Part shown: positions 51,238 to 59,823 of the stretch, in pieces
How the letters are laid out: each line of letters opens with the position of its first letter
Position numbering within the stretch: position 1 is the first letter of the stretch
Assembly (NCBI RefSeq): GCF_004000765.1
Contig: NZ_BILW01000028.1
Span: 1-64,000, forward strand
Source of the DNA: Paenibacillus chondroitinus NBRC 15376
Lineage (GTDB): Bacteria; Bacillota; Bacilli; Paenibacillales; NBRC-103111
DNA: 64,000 nucleotides
Direction of reading: 5' to 3'
The notes under the pieces: generated by a model
Seen by the model: the letters and a program-made list of their open reading frames with translations, nothing else
The model's database searches: none
What the model was told of the DNA's origin: nothing
Program-made: the position numbers and the translations under genes

Positions 51238-53591
51238 CCCGCCTCGATCTCCAGCTCTTCAATCCGCTTTTCGACGTAACGCGTGTCTTTGTGGGCATGG
51301 TACGTTTCTGCCTTCTCCACAATAACCGCTGTATTATATTCCGGGATGCCGGCATGCGGCTCGTAAACGCCTTTCGGGATCAAGCTGTTCCCTTCCGGCC
51401 AGTGAACTTCAATGTTGCCGGTTCTGATCTCGGCAAATTTGACCCTGCCGTGCATGCTGCCGAACCGGTTGTAGACCACAACCGCCTCCCCTTCGCTTAG
51501 AGCAAGAGGCGCCGCATCCCCGGGGTGGATCAGCACATCGTAACGATCCGCTTCGTTGAACGGATCGATGTCGCTGTAGATCATCGAGTTGAACTGTTTG
51601 CCGCGCCGTGTCGTCACGGCAAAGTGCCCTTCCGGCTTCCGCAGCTGCGGGAGCTCGATCGGCAGCAGCGCGCCGCGGCCATCCGGCGTCGGACAGACGC
51701 CGTCCTCGCACAGCCAAGCGCCGCCGTATTGAAACACATCACCGCGCTCACGCAGGTGCTGAATGCCGTTGTAGCTTGGCGCGGCCAGCGCAATCTCCTC
51801 GCGAATGGCCGCGGCGCTGCCGCAGCCGAGATGCCGGGCGGCCGCTTCGGGCTTCACGCGGCGGGCCAGATCGGCGTAGATCGCCCACTCCGCGCGGGCT
51901 TCGCCAATCCGCGGGCCGGCGATCTCCGGCGAGAAGTACACCATGCGCTCCGTCGAGGTGGACGTGCCTCCCCCGGGCTGCTCGTAGCGCGTCATCGCCG
52001 GCAGCACTACCACGGCCTCCCGCGCGTCCAGCAGCGTGGAGGTATTCAGGATGATGTCCTGGTGAACACGGACATCGACAGCGGTTAGCGCTTCGCGGAC
52101 GAATGCCGGGTCAGGCATCGTCTCCAGGAAGTTGCCTCCGGATGTGTAGAACAGCCGGAGCTTCCGCTCCTGCTCCTCAGGCAGGAGCGCGTTCTCCAGG
52201 GTGACACCAACAATGTCACCTTGCCAGCTCGGCAGCGCGAAGCCCCAGAGCTGCTCGATGCGGCTGCGGTCGGCGGCATTGCTGATGTCGCCGCCGGGCA
52301 AAGAGAAGGGGTCCGCGCCCATTTCGCCGGAGCCCTGCACGCCGCTGTGGCCGCGGATGGGCATCAGCCCGCAGTGTTCGCGGCCGAGGAAGCCGCGCAG
52401 GAGGGCGAGATTCGCCACCTGCGAGATGTTGTCCGTGCCGAAGCGGTGCTGTGTGAGCCCCATGCTCCACACGAAAACCGCGGACGCGGCACGCGCCAGC
52501 AGCTGAGCGAACTCGCGCATGCGTTCGCGGGTGAGCCCGGACGACTGCTCGAGCGTCGTCCAGTCCTGCTGCGCCACGTGGGCGCGCAGCTGCTCGTAGC
52601 CGTTCGTGTGCGCTTGCACGAACGCGTGGTCGACGGCGGAGCCGGGCGCGGCCTCCTCCATCTCGAACCAGACCTTCATGACACCGTTCATGAAGGCAAT
52701 GTCTCCGCCGATGTTCACTTGGTACACATCGTCGGCAAGCTTGGTCCCGAATAATGCCGATTCGGGAATCGAAGGGATCCAGTACTGCTCCATAGAGGGC
52801 TCATAGTACGGGTTAATGACAATGATCTTCGTCCCTTTGCGCTTGGCCGCATACATATACTTCGTCGAGACCGGCTGATTGTTCGCGGCCACACTGCCCC
52901 AGAACACAAGGACGTCCGTTCCGATCCAGTCCTTGTAATTACATGTTGAAGCGCCGACACCGACGGAGCGCTTCAAGGCCGTTTTTGACGGCGAGTGACA
53001 GATGCGCGAGGCGTTGTCGATATTGTTCGTACCCAGCAGCCTCGCCACCTTCGCCGCCGCATAATAAGACTCGTTCGTGATCCCTCTGGCCGTCAGATAA
53101 AAAGCCATCCCCTTCGGGTCAATCGCCCGCGCCTTCGCCGCGATCGTGTCCATCGCCTCATCCCATGTGGCGCGGCTGAATTTCCGCTCCCCGTGCCGCC
53201 GTATGAGCGGATAGGGAATACGCCCGAGCTGCCTTAGCTCCGTGCTGCTCATGCGGCTCAGCTCGTCGATATCCGCATGGAGCAGCTCCTCGCGGATCGC
53301 CGGCATCGTATTCAGCCGAAGCACGTTCAGCCGTGTCGTGCAGAGGTGCGGCCCTGCCAGCGTCTGGTCGTAAAGCCCCGACACGCCTAATGCACAGCCA
53401 TCGCAGACCCCTTGCGTCAATATTCGGTAGGCATAAGGAAGATTATCCCGATTCTGCCAAGCAATCTTGGCCGTTTCCCGAATATGCTGCGGCTTTACTT
53501 TGCCTAACCCGAACGGCACCTTGCTGACCCACAGCTTCGGATCCGGTTTGGACGGCAGCTTGATCGGTCCTGTGTGCTTTGTTTTTCCCAT
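51234..53591 (-). CDS. FdhF/YdeP-family molybdopterin oxidoreductase
   Basis: A 785-residue molybdopterin enzyme alpha subunit, YdeP-like, of the formate dehydrogenase superfamily. The N-terminal GVCDGCALGVSG and HLCTTRLNVL hold cysteines for a cofactor or iron-sulfur site. The MGD-binding core shows LLGTNNIDNASRICHSPS, ALLRGFLGREHCGLMPIRGHSGVQG and a C-terminal molydopterin dinucleotide-binding domain. E. coli YdeP is linked to acid resistance; the true substrate of this group is unclear. The ORF runs upstream to 53648, but AAAGGAG fixes ATG 53591. It is followed by fdhD and preceded by a structured leader. The region has higher GC and many overlapping spurious frames. Confidence 0.88.
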   Translation of the reverse strand: MGKTKHTGPIKLPSKPDPKLWVSKVPFGLGKVKPQHIRETAKIAWQNRDNLPYAYRILTQGVCDGCALGVSGLYDQTLAGPHLCTTRLNVLRLNTMPAIREELLHADIDELSRMSSTELRQLGRIPYPLIRRHGERKFSRATWDEAMDTIAAKARAIDPKGMAFYLTARGITNESYYAAAKVARLLGTNNIDNASRICHSPSKTALKRSVGVGASTCNYKDWIGTDVLVFWGSVAANNQPVSTKYMYAAKRKGTKIIVINPYYEPSMEQYWIPSIPESALFGTKLADDVYQVNIGGDIAFMNGVMKVWFEMEEAAPGSAVDHAFVQAHTNGYEQLRAHVAQQDWTTLEQSSGLTRERMREFAQLLARAASAVFVWSMGLTQHRFGTDNISQVANLALLRGFLGREHCGLMPIRGHSGVQGSGEMGADPFSLPGGDISNAADRSRIEQLWGFALPSWQGDIVGVTLENALLPEEQERKLRLFYTSGGNFLETMPDPAFVREALTAVDVRVHQDIILNTSTLLDAREAVVVLPAMTRYEQPGGGTSTSTERMVYFSPEIAGPRIGEARAEWAIYADLARRVKPEAAARHLGCGSAAAIREEIALAAPSYNGIQHLRERGDVFQYGGAWLCEDGVCPTPDGRGALLPIELPQLRKPEGHFAVTTRRGKQFNSMIYSDIDPFNEADRYDVLIHPGDAAPLALSEGEAVVVYNRFGSMHGRVKFAEIRTGNIEVHWPEGNSLIPKGVYEPHAGIPEYNTAVIVEKAETYHAHKDTRYVEKRIEELEIEAG

Positions 53592-53633
53592 TATGAGCAG
53601 CTCCTTTATAGCTGGATTGAATTGGTATGATGC

Positions 53634-53741
53634 AAAAAACCACCGCAAAACACGCCCTGCAAACTTCCTTTTTCGAAAGTTACAAGCGATGTTCTACAGT
53701 GGTTAGTCTCCGGCAGGTTCGCTACCAAGTGCCAAGCACTT
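53634..53741 (-). promoter_or_regulatory. structured 5' leader with terminator before the oxidoreductase gene
   Basis: On the minus strand three hairpins occur in order. They are AAGTGC-TTG-GCACTT, then GGTAG-CGAAC-CTGCC, then a long stem closed by AACCACTG and GCGGTGGTT that contains an AACTTTC/GGAAGTT inner stem. The last is followed by TTTTTT. Such a series just before a molybdoenzyme gene looks like a riboswitch or attenuator, but I do not see the known Moco, tungsten or other named aptamer cores. Confidence 0.5.
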
Positions 53742-53880
53742 CTATGATGTATATGCCGCACTCGTGTAATCTAGCTGGCATTATTTTCTTTACGTAGTCT
53801 TCGGGTTCAGAACCCTTTAGCAGGGCTGGTGATAGGTGCGCGTGTTGATGCTGCTACTGTTGCTCTAGCTCCTACCGAGT

Positions 53881-54066
53881 CTAACGGACCGAGATACCTC
53901 TATTCGCGTCTTTTAAGGTGAAAATAAAATCTAACGGACACCAGCGACGCTATTTACCATGAAATGACCTAAATCCACCACTAATGATGCAAATAACGGC
54001 TCCTCAGTCCGTTAGCCTCTCCTATTTCGCCGAAAAGTCGACAATAAGGTATCCGTAAGTCCGTTA
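53881..54066. repeat. FFRR intergenic element, family 2, copy A
   Basis: Forward units start at 53881 and 53931 (CTAACGGAC core), inverted units at 53990 and 54043 (GTCCGTTA core). Distances are 50, 59 and 53 bp. The sequence differs from family 1, yet the arrangement and ends (CTATT facing inward) are the same. Confidence 0.8.
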
Positions 54067-54231
54067 CATTCTGCGAGAGCCTCGAAGGTTCATTATCAGC
54101 ACGGCATGCGGTCTTCCGCATCTCAATCCCACACGGTTCCAATGTTCCACAATTCCCGCATTTCGGCGCAACCATGTTCCACTGTATCACGTCTCACCAT
54201 TTCCGTGTGTTCAGCACCACGAAGTAACAGC

Positions 54232-54594
54232 CTACTTCCCACCAAACTTCTTCTCCAAATCCTGATCAAAAACGAATACGGACATCCCCAAGTCCTGCTC
54301 AATGTCGATGTCAACGAACAGTTGGACGAATTTCGCGCCAAGCAGTTCTTCCATCTCTACAGGGGGGTGGTCGCGATACATCTCTTTGACCATTTCCGTG
54401 CGAGCCGTGCGGAGCATTTGTCTGCCATCGCCCGTTTTCGCCATAAACTTCTCCACCGGTGATAGGTTGCCTGCCATTTCGCAGATTGCCCAGCACTTGC
54501 AAAATGTCGTCGTCACGCGCTCTGGCCCTTTGCCCATATGCCTTTTGCGATAGGCCTTGACCAGGTTACTGAATTCGGCCTCCATTCGGTTCAT
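54232..54594 (-). CDS. DUF2294 (MpsC-like) protein
   Basis: A 120-residue protein of family DUF2294, with GKGPERVTTTFCKCWAICEMAGNLSPVEKFMA and ARTEMVKEMYRDHPPVEME. In Bacillus a DUF2294 gene (yrhF) sits beside formate dehydrogenase genes, and some relatives were named MpsC for a membrane potential-generating system. Here it lies upstream of the FdhF/YdeP-like gene on the same strand, separated by a family 2 element and a structured leader, matching that association. Its biochemical role is not established. Confidence 0.85.
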   Translation of the reverse strand: MNRMEAEFSNLVKAYRKRHMGKGPERVTTTFCKCWAICEMAGNLSPVEKFMAKTGDGRQMLRTARTEMVKEMYRDHPPVEMEELLGAKFVQLFVDIDIEQDLGMSVFVFDQDLEKKFGGK

Positions 54595-54683
54595 CGGCCA
54601 GCCACCTTTATGTTTGCTCCTTCAATCATAGCAAGAAAGCGCATACCTGACTAGGGGGAGGTTACGCCTGCGAGCTGCTCTCC

Positions 54684-54797
54684 TCAATCGCGATCCTCTT
54701 CATCCCATCTACGGGAGTACGCCTTCCGAGTTACCCAGAACGTCGCTCCAAGTATGATAACAAGGGCAATTACGCCCAAAATAATAGCGCCGGTCAT
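54684..54797 (-). CDS. YtzI-like small membrane protein
   Basis: A 37-residue protein with a very strong ribosome binding site AAAAGGAGAGTGGAAGGAA before ATG 54797. One transmembrane helix (residues 3-23, AIILGVIALVIILGATFWV) is followed by TRKAYSRRWDEEDRD. A TM helix followed by a KAYS motif resembles the tiny Bacillus protein YtzI, whose function is unknown. Too short for standard gene finders. Confidence 0.6.
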   Translation of the reverse strand: MTGAIILGVIALVIILGATFWVTRKAYSRRWDEEDRD

Positions 54798-54897
54798 TTC
54801 CTTCCACTCTCCTTTTATGCCTTATCTATACAATACCTGAAATACGTGGAGCGGTGCAAAGAGCATTTTACAAGTAGGGAGGAAGTGGAATCATGTA

Positions 54898-54926
54898 TTG
54901 ACAGGATCGAAAAGCGTATCTAAGAT
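54898..54926 (+). promoter_or_regulatory. SigA promoter of the marR-ABC operon
   Basis: TTGACA (54898-54903), 17 bases, TAAGAT (54921-54926). TTAGTCACCTAA just downstream (4-bp arms TTAG/CTAA) may be part of a MarR operator, weakly supported. Confidence 0.7.
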
Positions 54927-54961
54927 ATTAATTAGTCACCTAACAAAAAGGAGGATATCCG

Positions 54962-55408
54962 TTGTCGCGTCACACGAATCCCGATTCGCTCACACATATG
55001 ATGTCTCATTTGTTGAAAATGCACCGCCGTACGATCGATCAAATCATTCATCCGTATGACGTTTATCCCGGACAACCGCCGCTGCTCCTTGCCCTGTCCG
55101 CCGAAGACGGACTCAGTCAGCGCGAGCTTGCTGCGCGCATCCACAATAAGCCGGCAACATTGACGGTTATGGTTGACCGCATGGAGAAAACAGGCCTTGT
55201 CGAACGCCGGCCAGACCCGACGGATCAGCGGGTTACCCGCGTTTATTTAACCGATAAAGGCAAGGAAGTCACCGTCCATGTCAAGGAAGCCATTAAGGCG
55301 ACGGATGAGCTGACCTTTTCGCATTTTCTGCCTGAGGAAATCCTCCTATTTCGCCGTCTTTTGCTTCAAATGCAGGCGAATCTGCGTCCGAAAGAGGAAG
55401 AAAATTAG
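54962..55408 (+). CDS. MarR-family transcriptional regulator
   Basis: A 148-residue winged-helix regulator. The core ALSAEDGLSQRELAARIHNKPATLTVMVDRMEKTGLVERRPDPTDQRVTRVYLTDKG matches MarR, including the conserved DxR wing. The start is TTG 54962 with AAGGAGGATATCC upstream. It is the first gene of an operon with two ABC exporter halves 32 bases later, and very likely represses that operon until a drug-like ligand binds. Confidence 0.9.
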   Translation: MSRHTNPDSLTHMMSHLLKMHRRTIDQIIHPYDVYPGQPPLLLALSAEDGLSQRELAARIHNKPATLTVMVDRMEKTGLVERRPDPTDQRVTRVYLTDKGKEVTVHVKEAIKATDELTFSHFLPEEILLFRRLLLQMQANLRPKEEEN

Positions 55409-55440
55409 TTAGCCACCAAACAAAGAAAGGACTTCTTGCG

Positions 55441-57198
55441 ATGTGGAAACTACGATCATTTGTTAAACCTTACTGGCTGATCACCCTGCTTGCCCCCTTG
55501 CTCATGGTGATGGAGGTCTGCATGGACCTGACTCAACCTCGCCTCATGGCGGCTATTGTGAACCACGGCGTAGCCGAGGGTAATCTCGCGCTGGTTTGGT
55601 CAACAGGCTTGCACATGTTGGGCGTTGCTTTTCTCGGCCTTATCGGTGGGGTGGGCTGTACGTTTTTCACGGTGAAAGCCGCACAAAACTTTGGGGCCGA
55701 CCTAAGGCTCAGCGTTTTTGAAAAGGTGCAATCGTTTTCGTTCCGGCAGTTGGATACTTTTTCAACCGGATCGCTGATTACTCGCTTGACCGGAGATGTG
55801 ATGCAAATGCTGAACATCCTGCAAATTCTGCTGCGCCAGTTTACACGTGAGGCTTCGCTGCTTATTGGCAGCATTATCATGGCGATTGTTATTTCGCCAA
55901 GGCTTTCTTTGATTTTGCTGGCTGTCGTTCCGATTCAATTTCTTATTTTATTTGTGTTGATGAGACGCTCTACGCCACTTTTTCGGCTGATGCAGGCGAG
56001 GCTCGATCGCGTTAACACCGTTATGCAGGAAAGCACCTCAGGCATTCGGGTGATCAAAGCTTTCGTTCGCGCCGCCTTCGAGCGAACCCGCTTCGGCAAA
56101 GCGAACACCGCCCTGCTGGACGCAAGCCTCAGCTCCGCCCGCGCTCTGGCGACTAGCGGACCGCTGATGACATTGATTTTGAACATCAGCATTGTTGCGG
56201 TTCTATGGTTCGGCGGCGGGCAGACCTGGAGCGGTTCTATGGCGATTGGCGATTTGGCTGCTTTTATCATTTATATCACTCAAGTGCTCTTCTCGCTGGT
56301 TTCAATCAGCAATACGCTGATGAATATTTCTCGTGCTCAAGTCTCCGCCGAGCGAATCCGTGAAGTTTTGGATACAGAACCGGATATGAACGAACCTGTG
56401 CAGGAACGCAGCGAAGTACATACAGAGCGGAATTCACTTGTGGCCGGCTGTGAGTTGGAGTTCGATCAGGTATCCTTCGTGTATGATTCGGCTCCCGATC
56501 AGCCTGTCCTTGAGAACATCTCTTTCAAGGCGCTGCCAGGTCAGACGATCGGGATTCTCGGGGCGACCGGCTCCGGTAAATCTACGCTCGTCAGCTTAAT
56601 TCCACGGCTTTATGACGCAACGAAGGGCCGCATTCTTATAGGCGGCGTTGATATTAAGGAAATGCCCGTTGAACAGCTTCGCAGTCAAATCGGCATTGTG
56701 CTGCAGCAGTCCATCTTGTTTAGCGGGACCATTCGCGAGAACCTTCTTTTCGGCAGGCCGGGGGCTACTGCGGCCGAGATTGAGGAAGCCGCCAAGGCTG
56801 CGGAAGCGGATAGCTTCATTCGCCAGTTACCCGAAGGGTACGAGGCGAAGCTGGGACAACGCGGGGTGAATCTGTCCGGCGGCCAGAAACAGCGCATAGC
56901 GATTGCCCGAGCTCTGCTCCTGCGATCACCGCTGCTTGTACTGGATGATAGCACCAGCGCCATCGATCTTGGCACGGAGAAACGCATCCAGCGATCCCTG
57001 CAGCAGTTGATGGCCGGCAGCACGCGCATCATTATCGCGCAGCGCGTCACATCGGTGCTGCACGCCGATCAAATTCTTGTCCTGGATGAGGGACGCATCG
57101 CCGCACGGGGAACTCACGAAGAGCTGCTGGCGACAAGCGCCATCTACCAAGACATTTACCGCTCGCAGCAAGGAAAGGAGACCGCCCTTCATGGCTAA
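55441..57198 (+). CDS. ABC exporter half with degenerate catalytic glutamate
   Basis: A 585-residue half-transporter: six transmembrane segments in residues 15-310, ATPase domain at 340-580 with Walker A GATGSGKST, signature NLSGGQKQRIAIA and Walker B LLVLDDSTSAID. The catalytic Glu is replaced by Asp, marking the non-canonical half of a heterodimer. Relatives are the YknU/LmrC-type multidrug exporters. Its stop overlaps the next gene by eight bases. It is regulated with marR upstream. Substrate unknown. Confidence 0.88.
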   Translation: MWKLRSFVKPYWLITLLAPLLMVMEVCMDLTQPRLMAAIVNHGVAEGNLALVWSTGLHMLGVAFLGLIGGVGCTFFTVKAAQNFGADLRLSVFEKVQSFSFRQLDTFSTGSLITRLTGDVMQMLNILQILLRQFTREASLLIGSIIMAIVISPRLSLILLAVVPIQFLILFVLMRRSTPLFRLMQARLDRVNTVMQESTSGIRVIKAFVRAAFERTRFGKANTALLDASLSSARALATSGPLMTLILNISIVAVLWFGGGQTWSGSMAIGDLAAFIIYITQVLFSLVSISNTLMNISRAQVSAERIREVLDTEPDMNEPVQERSEVHTERNSLVAGCELEFDQVSFVYDSAPDQPVLENISFKALPGQTIGILGATGSGKSTLVSLIPRLYDATKGRILIGGVDIKEMPVEQLRSQIGIVLQQSILFSGTIRENLLFGRPGATAAEIEEAAKAAEADSFIRQLPEGYEAKLGQRGVNLSGGQKQRIAIARALLLRSPLLVLDDSTSAIDLGTEKRIQRSLQQLMAGSTRIIIAQRVTSVLHADQILVLDEGRIAARGTHEELLATSAIYQDIYRSQQGKETALHG

Positions 57199-58972
57199 AA
57201 AGCAGACACCGCCTCAGAAGCCGCGTGCCAAGCACATCGGTGCAACCCTACTTCGCATGTGGGGTTACCTTCAGCAGCAGCGCATCGGGCTGATCACGGT
57301 TATTATCCTTACGGTTCTCGGCAGCGGTCTTGCGCTGCTCGGGCCTTATTTGATAGGCGTCGCCATCGATGACTATATCGTACCGCGGGACCGCAGCGGA
57401 CTGCTTGGACTCTGCCTCCTTTTGCTTGGCTGTTATTTGTTCAGTGGAGCCGCTACGTGGATTCAATCCTATGTCATGGCAGGGGTATCTCAGCGGACGG
57501 TTTGGGAAATGAGACAGGATCTGTTTCGCCACCTGCACAAGCTGCCGATCAGTTATTTTGACAAGACTTCTCACGGTGAACTTATGAGCCGAACGACGAA
57601 TGACGTCGATAACGTGGCAACTACGCTCAGTCAAAACTTAACGCAGATCATTACAAGTATCGTGATGATTGCCGGCTCTTTTATTATGATGATTACTTTG
57701 AATATTTGGCTTACTCTCATTACATTGATTACGGTTCCTATCGTTCTATTCACAACGAAAAAGATTACGCGGCATACCCAACGCCTGTTCAAAGAACAGC
57801 AGCAGCGGCTCGGTGAGCTCAATGGCTTGATTGAGGAAACGATTTCCGGGCAAAAAGTAGTTAAAACGTTCCGCCGTGAAGCTGCGACGGTCCGCCAGCT
57901 GGGTACGATTAACAAGCAGCTCCGCACAGCCGGTACTGGCGCACAGCAGCTTTCGGGCATGATGGGACCAAGCATGAACATGATCAATCATTTCAGTTTC
58001 ATTCTGCTGGCTGCCATAGGTGGCTGGATGGTGCTCAAGGGTTGGACGATGGTTGGCGTTATTATCAGCTTCCTCAACTATTCCAGGCAATTCAGCCGCC
58101 CCATCAACGATCTCGCGAATCAGTATAATATGATTCAGTCCGGCATCGCGGGTGCTGAGCGTGTGTTTGAAGTGATGGATCGCGAGACGGAATACGATCG
58201 TGGCACAAGTGCGGAGCAGTTAACCGACGTGAAAGGTGAGGTTGTTTTTCAGAACGTCTCATTCCGCTATACCGACGATGTGCCTACGCTGAACGATGTC
58301 ACGTTCGCCGCACAGCCTGGCGATTTGATCGCCTTGGTTGGCCCGACGGGCGCCGGCAAAACGACGATCATCAACCTGCTGACCCGCTTCTACGATGTCG
58401 GCGAAGGCTCTATCACCATCGACGGCCGCGATATTCGCAGCCTCGATAAAGACAGTTTGCGCAGCCGGCTCGGCATCGTGCTGCAGGATGTGTACCTTTT
58501 CTCGGATACGATCCGAGAAAATATCCGCTTCGGCCGTCTGGACGCGACGGACGAAGAAGTCGAAGCCGCCGCGAAGCTTGCCAACGCGGACGGGTTCATT
58601 CGCAAGCTGCCTAACGGCTATGACGCCATGTTGACCGCCGGAGGCGGCAACCTGAGTCAAGGCCAGCGGCAGCTGCTCACGATCGCGCGGGCGATTCTCG
58701 CCGACCCCGCGATCCTGGTGCTCGACGAGGCGACGAGCTCCGTCGACACGCGCACCGAGCTGCACATCCAGCAGGCGATGGGCGTTCTGATGAAAGGGCG
58801 CACGAGCTTCGTGATCGCCCACCGTCTCAGCACGATTCGCGAAGCGAGTGCGATTCTGGTCATCCACGGCGGCGAGATCGTGGAACGGGGCACGCACGAG
58901 GAGCTGCTTGCGCTCCGCGGGCATTATTATGAATTGTATGCCAACCAATTCAGCCAGGTTAGCTCACTTTGA
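57191..58972 (+). CDS. ABC exporter half with canonical ATPase site
   Basis: A 593-residue half-transporter partner of the preceding gene. It has six transmembrane segments and an ATPase domain with Walker A GPTGAGKTT, signature NLSQGQRQLLTIA and Walker B ILVLDEATSSVD with the catalytic Glu. Start ATG 57191 lies inside the end of the previous gene and follows AGGAAAGGAG; the open frame further upstream (to 57077) is only overlap. Third and last gene of the marR operon. Together with its partner it likely exports drugs, lipids or peptides. Confidence 0.88.
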   Translation: MAKKQTPPQKPRAKHIGATLLRMWGYLQQQRIGLITVIILTVLGSGLALLGPYLIGVAIDDYIVPRDRSGLLGLCLLLLGCYLFSGAATWIQSYVMAGVSQRTVWEMRQDLFRHLHKLPISYFDKTSHGELMSRTTNDVDNVATTLSQNLTQIITSIVMIAGSFIMMITLNIWLTLITLITVPIVLFTTKKITRHTQRLFKEQQQRLGELNGLIEETISGQKVVKTFRREAATVRQLGTINKQLRTAGTGAQQLSGMMGPSMNMINHFSFILLAAIGGWMVLKGWTMVGVIISFLNYSRQFSRPINDLANQYNMIQSGIAGAERVFEVMDRETEYDRGTSAEQLTDVKGEVVFQNVSFRYTDDVPTLNDVTFAAQPGDLIALVGPTGAGKTTIINLLTRFYDVGEGSITIDGRDIRSLDKDSLRSRLGIVLQDVYLFSDTIRENIRFGRLDATDEEVEAAAKLANADGFIRKLPNGYDAMLTAGGGNLSQGQRQLLTIARAILADPAILVLDEATSSVDTRTELHIQQAMGVLMKGRTSFVIAHRLSTIREASAILVIHGGEIVERGTHEELLALRGHYYELYANQFSQVSSL

Positions 58973-59033
58973 GGAGCCGTTACGGTTGCGGCTGCCTCGA
59001 TGGCCGTGGCGATCAAGCTGTCCGCTAATTATT

Positions 59034-59215
59034 TAACGGACCTCATTGACGTTAAATTCGTTTATTTTCCTGTTTCTCAAACGTAGCGGACACCAGGGTC
59101 GTTAATAGTTAATAAAACAAGCAAAACGCACAATTTTGGTGTGAATAGCGGCTTTGGAGTCCGTTACAATTTGAAAATGGCCCAAATTCATTGAATAAGG
59201 GCTGCTCTGTCCGTT
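59034..59215. repeat. FFRR intergenic element, family 2, copy B
   Basis: Forward units start at 59034 (TAACGGACC) and 59083 (TAGCGGACACCAGGGTC), inverted units at 59143 and 59192 (both end GTCCGTTA). Distances are 49, 60 and 49 bp. It lies immediately after the exporter operon and before a terminator. Confidence 0.8.
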
Positions 59216-59223
59216 AGAAATTC

Positions 59224-59264
59224 AAAAAGAGGGTTCCCATTAAACTGCGAGCCCTCTTTTTTTC
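59224..59264 (+). terminator. intrinsic terminator
   Basis: AAAAAGAGGG pairs with CCCTCTTTTT around 18 bases, followed by further T residues. Probably ends the marR-ABC transcript, which would then include FFRR copy B. Confidence 0.8.
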
Positions 59265-59348
59265 GTATTTTCAACCGTGAAGCTTAACATTTGGTATTAT
59301 ATGGATTAATAAGGGGAATTTACACTATATCTAGGAGGATGATACACT

Positions 59349-59561
59349 TTGGATTTTTCAGAACTTCACCAGTTTTTTAACGATATCAGTTTTAGGATTG
59401 GAAATGTAGCAGATCAAACTAATAACCTTTCACAACAACTATAAACAGATATAACGCAATTAAAGGCAGAACTGCATACCACAAATATTTTACTTACCTT
59501 ATTTTTAATCGTGAACATTATTGGTTTAACTCTCAATTTTGTTAAAAGAGCGAAAAAGTAA
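59349..59561 (+). pseudogene. small membrane protein gene with an in-frame stop codon
   Basis: TTG 59349 is correctly spaced (10 bases) from AGGAGG at 59333-59338. The frame reads a helical segment (LDFSELHQFFND, then NVADQTNNLSQQL), stops at TAA 59442, then continues in frame (TDITQLKAELHTTN, then a transmembrane helix LLTLFLIVNIIGL) to TAA 59559. Amphipathic and hydrophobic patterns are coherent across the stop, so this looks like one 70-codon gene with a nonsense mutation, or a sequencing error. No family recognised. A strong terminator follows. Confidence 0.5.
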
Positions 59562-59596
59562 AACTGCCAACAGCGCGAAAGAAGTGCAAGCATAAC

Positions 59597-59668
59597 GCCC
59601 TATTGGGTTGCAGCTGAGTGAATTATTTCTATTCACTTAAGTAGGTGCAATCCTAATAGGGTTTTTTT
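59597..59668 (+). terminator. long intrinsic terminator
   Basis: CCCTATTGGGTTGCA pairs with TGCAATCCTAATAGGG, enclosing a GTGAAT/ATTCAC hairpin, followed by TTTTTTT. The 150 bp between it and the next gene show no clear promoter to me. Confidence 0.85.
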
Positions 59669-59823
59669 ATGCTTTCAATCAGGGCACCCTACCCTTAACA
59701 CGAATTACCTTCAGCCGTAGTTATCCATCTTAAATCTTAGTTATATCAACACCCTACAGGATTCAGGTACTCTTAGAGATGTAATCACAGTCATTTCTAA
59801 GTACATGGGAGGTCACATATTAG

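Noticed and set aside
51525..52754. Long plus-strand frames opposite the oxidoreductase gene
   Set aside because: They are Arg/Pro/Ala-rich shadow frames produced by high GC at third codon positions of the molybdoenzyme gene.
53634..53880. 6S RNA or SRP RNA upstream of the oxidoreductase gene
   Set aside because: The size and long hairpin suggested 6S RNA, but the central bubble and conserved sequence blocks were not found, nor the SRP Alu or tetraloop motifs.
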